From an uncultured Hippea sp. (lineage in GTDB: Bacteria > Campylobacterota_A > Desulfurellia > JAADFJ01): a stretch of 23,258 nucleotides of DNA. The notes under the pieces are model-generated. The model made no database searches, was not told the DNA's origin, and saw nothing but the letters and a program-made list of their open reading frames with translations. Location of the stretch: assembly GCA_913009315.1 (NCBI GenBank), contig CAJVZA010000023.1, positions 1 through 23,258 of the forward strand, in the 5' to 3' direction. The stretch's first letter is position 1. Each line of letters begins with the position of its first letter. Below are positions 1 through 6,400 of this stretch, one piece after another. The position numbers and the translations under genes are program-made.

Positions 1-95
1 ACACGACACGAGCGTGGACGGGTGAAGACGTGAGGGGCATTGACAATACATCTAATCAGTTATATGAAAGGATGAAAAATAACAATTTTTTTTTT
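1..95. other. Unplaced leading stretch before adapter
   Basis: I see no gene or recognisable element here. The first 35 or so bases are GC-rich and purine-heavy, followed by AT-rich sequence and a run of ten T at 86-95 directly before the Illumina adapter. It may be read-through of poor quality or a fragment of another molecule joined to the adapter. An open frame runs from 30 through the adapter, but its N-terminus is an artefact. Confidence 0.6.
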
Positions 96-153
96 AATGA
101 TACGGCGACCACCGAGATCTACACTCTTTCCCTACACGACGCTCTTCCGATCT
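96..153 (+). other. Illumina P5 adapter (assembly artefact)
   Basis: The 58 bases from AATGATACGG (96) to GCTCTTCCGATCT (ending 153) match the full Illumina P5 plus read-1 primer adapter from end to end. This is synthetic DNA. In its natural reading direction it is followed at once by insert sequence, so base 154 is the first base of a library fragment. Translated in the open frame that starts at 30, it gives the adapter peptide NDTATTEIYTLSLHDALPI, a known contaminant of predicted proteins. Everything to the left, and probably some sequence to the right, cannot be assumed to be contiguous with the chromosome. Confidence 0.98.
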
Positions 154-752
154 CGGACAAGCTAGCTGGCATTGAGCTTCAAGATCTCGGAACTGCAAAT
201 GCGAAGACCATTCAAAAACAGCTCTTGAGATTGCATTCTTTTGGGCAACGGTTTCCGAATAGCGGAGCTCTCAGAAGATTGGTAAGTGAGTTTCATACAA
301 GTATTTCTAAACAAGATGAGACTCCCGGCGACTTGGACGTGCAGGTCGCCATCGCAACTGACATCGCGTTTGTGTCTCCGGCGACGTTCCCTGCTGTAGC
401 CGGAATCTTGAGCCATTTGATTTCACTTGCACAGAGTGACGATAAGTTACGCCTGTGGACGAAAGTGCGGGATAAGATGGCGCGCGTTCCGCACAACGGC
501 TATCTCGAAGTGTGGTTGCAGCGGGTTATCAAGCCTAGTGCGGTTGGCATCGAGTTCGAAAGCGATGAGCCTATTTGCCAAATAGTGAACGGAGAGGCAC
601 CGCCGTTGTGGGAATGTGGCTGGATTTCCAACGATGCACTGAAGGAGGCGATGGAAGTCACGAAGATCGTCGTTGCAGATGCAAGCGAAACTGAAGAAGT
701 AATTCAACCGAAAGAGGTGGAACTATTCAAGCAGAATGCCTGGGCGTATTAA
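154..752 (+). CDS. Reverse transcriptase-like protein, C-terminal part (5' cut by adapter)
   Basis: About 199 codons of a protein whose N-terminal part is lost at the adapter join; the first full codon of the insert is at 156 and the stop is at 750-752. I read it as the region after the catalytic palm of an RNA-directed DNA polymerase of the retron/unknown-group/Abi type. Supporting segments resemble the tail of those enzymes as I know them: FPNSGALRRLVSEFH, a helix rich in I/L/A around ATFPAVAGILSHLISL, RVPHNGYLEVWLQR, then a short divergent end. The YxDD catalytic motif would lie in the missing part, so activity cannot be judged. GC content by eye is higher than in the chromosomal genes. 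An attC site 28 bases after the stop marks it as an integron gene cassette. Such reverse transcriptases are often antiphage proteins; that role is inference here. It could instead be an unrelated family with a similar tail. Confidence 0.55.
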
Positions 753-780
753 ACCACTGCGAGTCATCGGTGCCCATGAC

Positions 781-852
781 GCCGAACAAAACGCTCAACC
801 TGACCGATATTCCGCTACGCTCCATAGCGGCAGGTGAGCTTAGACGTTGATT
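781..852 (+). repeat. Integron attC site (59-base element)
   Basis: The site has the folded layout of an attC. R'' is GCCGAAC (781-787) and R' is GTTGATT (846-852); AAC and GTT pair. The inner arms are GCTCAACCTG (793-802) and CAGGTGAGC (831-839), which pair over nine bases with a single extra A on the first arm, the extrahelical base that gives attC strand polarity. An apical hairpin is formed by CCGCTA (812-817) and TAGCGG (825-830). The expected integrase cut point is between G846 and T847. The last base of R' departs from the GTTRRRY consensus at one purine position, which is normal because those bases come from the next cassette. It follows the reverse-transcriptase-like gene and precedes the ORF at 863. 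Confidence 0.75.
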
Positions 853-862
853 GTAATAAAAA

Positions 863-1204
863 ATGACTATCTTATTCGATAAAAGAAGTTGTTTGAAGCG
901 TGCAAATGACATGTTATCGACAAATGATGATTCTTTATTAAGATATGCATGCCTCGAATTACGATTCTGCTTAGAAGACATTGCTTATCGCAAACTTAGT
1001 ACATATGCTAAACGCTTGCCTGATGAAGTTTTAAAGACTTGGCAGCCTCCCCAAGCATTTCGTGCTTTATTAGAGTTTGAACCTTATGCAGATCAAACGA
1101 CTACAATTAGAATATGTGAAGAAACTTCGCGGGGGTACCATCAGTGCGCATCTCGGGGTCGTGTTTTTGCCCCGACGAAATATATGGAGCATTTCACAGG
1201 ATAA
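863..1204 (+). CDS. Hypothetical cassette protein, C-terminus probably disrupted
   Basis: A 113-codon frame whose ATG lies 16 bases after the attC cut point, the usual position of a gene at the head of an integron cassette. The N-terminal 85 or so residues look like a real protein: LRYACLELRFCLEDIAY and LKTWQPPQAFRALLEFEPYAD resemble a hypothetical family that I recall from integrons and genomic islands and whose function is unknown. After about residue 88 (near 1127) the expected continuation is lost and the remainder, rich in R, H and G, does not resemble the family in any of the three frames. This fits a junction near 1127-1140, either a natural deletion or a chimeric join. The stop at 1202-1204 is therefore unlikely to be the native end. 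I see no membrane segment or catalytic motif. Confidence 0.5.
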   Translation: MTILFDKRSCLKRANDMLSTNDDSLLRYACLELRFCLEDIAYRKLSTYAKRLPDEVLKTWQPPQAFRALLEFEPYADQTTTIRICEETSRGYHQCASRGRVFAPTKYMEHFTG

Positions 1205-1236
1205 ACATTTGACAAAACTCCTTGATTTTATCCGTA

Positions 1237-1395
1237 TCAACTAAAACCGACAGGCTTATTTTTCTGTTGTTGATTAAAAACAAAGGTATCTCTAAAAGTT
1301 CCATGCGGATCACAGAAGGCAAAAATAAATTGAGCCGCCAAGGCCACGGTTTTTAAGCCGCTCTTTTTCCCGATTAGCCCAAACACTACACGGAT
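1237..1395 (-). pseudogene. Possible ORF remnant, 52 codons, no clear start
   Basis: An open frame between two stops on the minus strand with coding-like composition. It contains GKKSGLKTVALAAQFIFAF followed by CDPHGTFRDTFVFNQQQ. The only plausible start is a GTG at 1386 with no Shine-Dalgarno sequence. The upstream frames are broken by stops. It may be the tail of a decayed mobile-element gene or a translated repeat. I cannot assign a function, and it may be non-coding. Confidence 0.25.
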
Positions 1396-1502
1396 TCAGA
1401 TAGAAGTGCCATAGATACTATGGTTGTAAAGCCCGCAGGGAAGTCAAATAAAGGGCAAAACTTCAAAAAATTGGAATTCTCAATGCGCTTTTGCGGATAC
1501 GA

Positions 1503-1522
1503 TGCTTATTGTGCAACTGTCT
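1503..1522 (+). repeat. Repeat core, left copy
   Basis: The 20-base word ending in GTGCAACTGTCT matches the reverse complement of 22827-22846 at 18 of 20 positions, and of 23224-23243 at 15 of 20. The left and right copies are thus in inverted orientation at the two edges of the chromosomal segment. A second related word, CATTGTGCACT, follows within about 12 bases. The nature of the repeat is unknown; the end of a mobile element or a dispersed intergenic repeat are both possible. Confidence 0.5.
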
Positions 1523-1621
1523 CATTGTGCACTAAATTAGAAATTATTTGAAATATGCAGATTCAAAAAAATTTGTTTGATTGCATTCGTAACGCCTCTA
1601 TGCTATATATCAAAATATACT

Positions 1622-1643
1622 AAAAAGCTTTTATGCGCTTTTT
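1622..1643 (-). terminator. Hairpin terminator of the minus-strand operon
   Basis: AAAAAGC (1622-1628) and GCTTTTT (1637-1643) form a seven-pair stem with an eight-base loop, five bases after the stop of the alkyltransferase/endonuclease V gene. Read on the minus strand the stem ends in a T run. Only two pairs are G-C, so it is a weak intrinsic terminator, but position and T-tract fit the end of the operon. The symmetry would allow function in both directions. Confidence 0.55.
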
Positions 1644-1648
1644 ATGCA

Positions 1649-2608
1649 CTAATTTGCCATAAGAGATTTTGATAAGATATGCGCCATGCGCAAAGGTTCA
1701 GGCAGACGACGGATCATCATCTCTGATACAATTGAAGCTGCTTCGCTCAGGTCTGTTTTCCAGCCGGCCGAAACAAAAACAGGCTTAAAGCCTTTGGTTA
1801 TTCTCTTGCCTATAACTTTATTATTCATTCTTATAAAATTATCGTCTCCCGCTGTTCCGCAAAGAAGCGATTTTGCAACACCTATGGTTTTTATACCGCA
1901 AACAGCTCCAAGCATAGAGGCAACGCCTGAATTTCTCGGATGAATCAGGCCGTTGCCGTCAACCAGAACAACATCCGCCGACTTTTTACCGAGCTCTGCT
2001 TTCTCTATCAACTTAGACAAGATCGGCAATTCCCTGAATGAAAGATAGCTCGGAATATATGGGAAGCAGATCTTGTCCGATTGAATAGTATAATCAAGCA
2101 TCTTATTCATTTTAAAATCAAACAGTGTATAAACGGCAACAGCATTTTTGGAATCTCCGGAATACGAAACATCAACGCCGCCGACAGTCCGGATTGCAGA
2201 ACCGATAGATTCTATCTCCGGCATAAAACGATCCTGATATTCATGCAGCCTTGCTAACGGTTTATCAGATACAAAATTGCCAAAAAAATATCTTTTAAGA
2301 TCTATGATTCCGTCATCTGAGATTTTTATACCATCGGCACTCAAGAGTCTTGATTTTTCAGTCACTCCGCCGAGTCGATAATTTCCTACTGCACCATCGG
2401 AATAAACGATTTTATAGCATGGATAAAGCTCAGGATTGCTGTTCTCCGATAGAATTTTTCCTACTGCTCTTGCGGCCGTCTTATCGCCAAGGGCTTCCGC
2501 AACGGCTCCATATGTTGAAACTCTTCCTTTTGGTATATAAGTTATAAGCTCATATACCATTTGATAAAGATCCGGAATCTCAGGAAACGGCTCTCTTTTT
2601 TTCACCAT
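1649..2608 (-). CDS. Fused O6-alkylguanine-DNA alkyltransferase / endonuclease V
   Basis: A 319-residue two-domain DNA repair protein. Residues about 8-95 are the C-terminal active domain of O6-methylguanine-DNA methyltransferase: IPKGRVSTYGAVA (25-37), ARAVG (46-50, with the base-flipping Arg) and PCYKIV (63-68) with acceptor Cys64, so this is not an alkyltransferase-like protein that lacks the Cys. Residues about 120-315 are endonuclease V, which nicks DNA near deoxyinosine: GGVDVSYS (Asp146), PYIPSYLSFREL (Glu193), VDGNGLIHPR (Asp217) and GVAKSLL (Lys246). The usual late His of the family, in a VSxGH motif, reads SAGWK here. The frame is open upstream to 2821, but that part runs antisense over the preceding gene's end; the ATG at 2608 begins five bases after that gene's stop and fits the domain edge. 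It is the last gene of the operon. Similar fusions are known in Ferroplasma and relatives. Domain calls are firm; activity of the nuclease is open. Confidence 0.9.
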   Translation of the reverse strand: MVKKREPFPEIPDLYQMVYELITYIPKGRVSTYGAVAEALGDKTAARAVGKILSENSNPELYPCYKIVYSDGAVGNYRLGGVTEKSRLLSADGIKISDDGIIDLKRYFFGNFVSDKPLARLHEYQDRFMPEIESIGSAIRTVGGVDVSYSGDSKNAVAVYTLFDFKMNKMLDYTIQSDKICFPYIPSYLSFRELPILSKLIEKAELGKKSADVVLVDGNGLIHPRNSGVASMLGAVCGIKTIGVAKSLLCGTAGDDNFIRMNNKVIGKRITKGFKPVFVSAGWKTDLSEAASIVSEMMIRRLPEPLRMAHILSKSLMAN

Positions 2609-2613
2609 ACTTA

Positions 2614-3420
2614 CTACAGAAAACTTACAGCAGACAAAATTACAAAAATAATGACATTTGCAGTAGAAATAAGTCCTATTCTTCTTATGCTCGATCTTTT
2701 TTTTGCAATCGACAGCCCAATAAGTATGAACAGCGACGGGACAAGTGAAATAAATGCATAACGGGGAAGAATGTTCGTAAACCTGCCGAGAAGATATACG
2801 ATAACTACAGAAAAAAGGCAAAAGGCAAAAGGCGATGATATGGATTTGATATATTCCGACATTTTCTTATGCCATAATCTGCCTCTGACAAGATATCTCA
2901 CAATAAAAACCGAACAGAGAAAAAAGAGTGCCGAAACAATCCAGATACCCGCGGCGGCAGCAGTAAATTTTCCCGATGCCGCATAATAGGAAGCCGGCGA
3001 TACGGCAGCTATACCGAGCATCCCCATAATTTCCGAACCTAAACTATTTGCTTTTCCAATTTTTTCAAAATAGAAATAAGACAAGACGGAAACAGCAGGA
3101 AGTACGCCGAGAGGAATAAGTATAATCAAATTATAATAAAACAGCAAAGGCAGACCCGCTACAGCAAGAATTACAAAATAGAAAAGGATAGGAATAACAA
3201 AGAAACTGAATTTACGAGGTGCCTTTATTGTTTCAGACAGACTGTATCTCAGCAAGAATCCGGCAACTACCGATATCAGCAGCAAGAAAGATTTAAAATT
3301 AACCTGATACGCCACTATCAAACCGAGCATAAAACAGGCAAAAAGTGAAAACCATGCACCATGCTGTCTCGGAATGGTTGCAGCCATCATATTTTTCAGG
3401 TTATTTGCGGATTTAACCAT
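2614..3420 (-). CDS. YwiC-like integral membrane protein
   Basis: A 268-residue, very hydrophobic protein with about eight or nine predicted membrane helices. The N-terminal signature IPRQHGAWFSL (residues 16-26) is the mark of the YwiC-like family, whose biochemical role is not established. A basic loop (KKRSSIRR) lies before the last helix, which ends the protein. It starts three bases after the glutamate dehydrogenase stop and ends five bases before the repair fusion, so it is probably translated by coupling; there is no clear Shine-Dalgarno sequence. Its neighbours do not suggest a substrate. Some helices have the look of UbiA-type prenyltransferases, but I see no clear paired Asp-rich motifs, so I leave the function open. 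Confidence 0.75.
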   Translation of the reverse strand: MVKSANNLKNMMAATIPRQHGAWFSLFACFMLGLIVAYQVNFKSFLLLISVVAGFLLRYSLSETIKAPRKFSFFVIPILFYFVILAVAGLPLLFYYNLIILIPLGVLPAVSVLSYFYFEKIGKANSLGSEIMGMLGIAAVSPASYYAASGKFTAAAAGIWIVSALFFLCSVFIVRYLVRGRLWHKKMSEYIKSISSPFAFCLFSVVIVYLLGRFTNILPRYAFISLVPSLFILIGLSIAKKRSSIRRIGLISTANVIIFVILSAVSFL

Positions 3421-3423
3421 TGC

Positions 3424-6400
3424 TCATTTAAAATTTTCAATAATCTCGACAATATTGTTTACAACAACCAAAATCGGATGCAGATTATCCATAGTTTCAG
3501 GCAGCAGCCCCGTCTCTTTTTTTATCAAGTTGCCGAGATCGCACTTCAAGCATCGTTTTATGTCGGAATCGAACTTTTCCTTTGCTATATTGGAAATCAT
3601 AATCATACATCTATTCAGCTGCTTTCTGATTTGCCATGCAAGCTGGTAATCCCAGTCATTTAAAAGCTCTATATTATCAAGACTCTTTTTTATGCCGTCA
3701 AAATTAAACGCATCATATATTTTGAGTAATGATTCTGATGCAGTTTCGACAGACATTCCAAGATTTTTCGATATGTTCAGCACAGCAGGGAAATTGGCTA
3801 TATGGTCGTTTTCGAGATAGTTTATAAACGGTTGGTTCTCTTTAAATATTCCCAGCGGTTTTAAGAAACCGACCAACTTCTTCTTGAGGTTGACTATCTG
3901 TTTCTCAGTTAAGAGAACGTCAACATCATTTAAAACAGCTTCTTTCAGTAAAATTTCAATTTTGCTTTCATAAGCAACAACCAAATTCACGGAATCTTCC
4001 CGATCAATAAGATCATAATAGGAATTATGCAGGTCAAACAGTGCATCTAACAATAAGAGCAGTTTTATGATCTGAATATCATCTTTTGATGTAATCCTGC
4101 TAAGATAACCTATAGAAGCAGCGCCCGAAAAATTTACGATGCGGCTTGAAATTTTTGTTGATATTATTGAGTCTTTTAAAATATGATTAGACACCGCATT
4201 ATTAAACTTATCTGTTATTTCCCTTGGAAAATAGTCTTTTAGATAATACTTGGACAGAGGTAATTTGCAGATATCACTATCGGCTATCAGCTTTTTTAGA
4301 TAGATTTTTTCATAGGCAGAGACAACGGAAAGCTCAGGGCGAGTAACCGGAATATTCGGCTTGCGGCCTACGACTTTCGAAGCTGTAAGATTCAAAAAAT
4401 ATAGATATTTTTCATGTTTTATTCTTTTTTCTTCCAGCGAAAGCATGAAATTTACCAGCTTGTTGTCCAACAAAACATCATCTATCACTGCATCCTTGAC
4501 ATCATTCAGCAGTCTGTTTCTTTCCGCTAAATCCAATTCACCTTTTTCCATTAACGGTTTAAAAAGAATCTTGAGATTAACCTCATGATCGGAAAGGTTC
4601 ACTCCTCCGGAATTGTCAACTGCATCGGTATTAATTCTTACACCTCGCGCTGCAAGCTTCTGCCGCGCAGCCATTGTAATGCCGAGGTTTCCTCCTTCAC
4701 CGATAACCTTTGCCCTAACGTTATCGGCTGTAATTCTGCAAGCATCATTTGCATGATCGGCGACTTTACCATTCGATTCTCTAACATCTTTAATATATGT
4801 CCCTATACCGCCGTTATACAGGAGATCAACCGGAGCCGACAAGATAATCTGGATGAGACGTTCACCGTTGACATTGTCCTCATCTGTACCGAGAGCCTTT
4901 TTTATTTGGCTTGAAAGTTTAATTGATTTCAATTTTCTTGAAAAAACCCCTCCTCCGGTAGAAATTAACGATGAATTATAGTTACTCCAGGATGAGCGGG
5001 GAAGGGCAAACATTCTCTTTCGTTCATTGAAGCTTATAGAAGGATCGGGATTAGGATCAAGAAATATATGAAGATTATTAAATGCCGCAATAAGTTTAAT
5101 TTTGTCGCTGCAGATCATTCCGTTTCCAAATACATCTCCTGACAGATCGCCAATGCCTGCAACAGTAAACGGCTTATTAAAGTCGATTCCGGCTTCCTTG
5201 AAGTGCCATTTGACAGATTCAAAAGTACCTCTTGCGGTTATTCCTTCCTTTTTATGATCGTATCCGTATTTTCCTCCGCTCGCAAATGCATCATGCAGCC
5301 AGAAACCGTATTCGGCTGAGATTTCGTTCGCTCTGTCTGATAACCATGCGGTACCTTTATCTGCGGCAACGACAAGATAAGGATCATCTCCATCGTATAT
5401 CACGCAATCATCAGGATGAACTATCTTTCCTTTCACAATGTTGTCGGTTATATCAAGCATGCCTCTCATAAGTGTAGAATAAGAGTTTTTTATCTGCTCG
5501 GCCATATCCTCTGTCACTTTGTGCCTTATGACAAATCCTCCCTTTGATCCCGACGGAACAATAATGCTGTTTTTCGCAACCTGTGTATTCATAAGACCGA
5601 GAATTTCCGTTCTAAAATCATCAGGTCTGTCGCTGTAACGTATTCCTCCTCTGCTGACCATATCGGCGCGAAGATGAATGCCGTCAGTGCTATAGGAATG
5701 AACATAAATTTCATAAAGCGGAACAGGGTGCCTGATGAACAGAATATCGCCGGGTGTAATCTTGAAAGACAGATAATACCCCGCAGTATCCTTTTTGAAA
5801 TAGTTCGTTCGTACCATGGCTAAAAAGATAGCCATTATTGACCTTAATATAATATCCTCTTTGAGCTCTTTTAACCCGTCCAGATATTCTCCAAGTCCCT
5901 CTTTAAGCTGCTCGGTATTTCTGCTGGTAAGATCCGGGTCAAACCGATTACTAAAATAATCAATCAGGAGCGATGCAAATTTAGGATGAGTTGTTAAAAT
6001 GGCATCAATTGTTGATGAGCTGTACCCTAAAAGTTGAATCAGATAATTTCGGCCCGCTCTTATAAGATCTATCTGTTTATAGTTTAGTCCGTAAAGAGTC
6101 AGTCTGTTCAGACTGTCATTATCCACAAGATTTTTTAACGCATTCTCTATTGTAGCGGCAACGATCTCATTCTCCACATTATCGGCAGCATCAGGAATTT
6201 TTATATCAAGCTTTTGAATGTAAATATCGCCTTCGCTCAGATGGACCTTATGCAATGCTTCATCAATTACAATAAGATTCATATTTGAAAGTATAGGAAC
6301 AATTTCCGCCAATCTTATCTTCGATGTCGAATAAATTTTAATTGTAAGTTTATCGGCATCAAAAATAACTGAAGGAGAAGAGACAAATTCATACAATACC

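Larger units (their letters stand above)
1205..1648. other. Gene-free stretch with repeat copy and ORF remnant
   Basis: This 444-base region holds no intact gene that I can support. It contains a minus-strand frame with no good start (1237-1395), one copy of a 20-base repeat (1503-1522) related to sequence at the right end of the window, a nearby second ATTGTGCAC-type word (about 1524-1533), and the terminator of the large minus-strand operon (1622-1643). GTTGATT recurs at 1269-1275 and ATCAAC at 1236-1241, which could be a weak attC-like pair, but the arms between them do not fold convincingly. Composition is AT-rich like the chromosome, so the foreign part probably ends before or within this stretch. 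Confidence 0.6.

Noticed and set aside
30-155. N-terminal 42 codons of the open frame from 30 to 752
   Set aside because: They encode unplaced sequence and the translated Illumina adapter; only the part from 154 onward can be a natural protein.
1230-1280. Second complete attC site
   Set aside because: ATCAAC and GTTGATT are suitably placed, but the arms between them need a bulge of about eight bases and do not give the normal L''/L' pairing. I kept it only as a hint.
2609-2821. 71-codon N-terminal extension of the alkyltransferase/endonuclease V gene
   Set aside because: It overlaps the coding end of the YwiC-like gene, is rich in Cys and Tyr without domain character, and the ATG at 2608 fits gene spacing and the domain edge.
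4585-4914. Plus-strand open frames opposite the glutamate dehydrogenase and other operon genes
   Set aside because: They are antisense shadows of strongly recognised genes and have no ribosome sites or family features.
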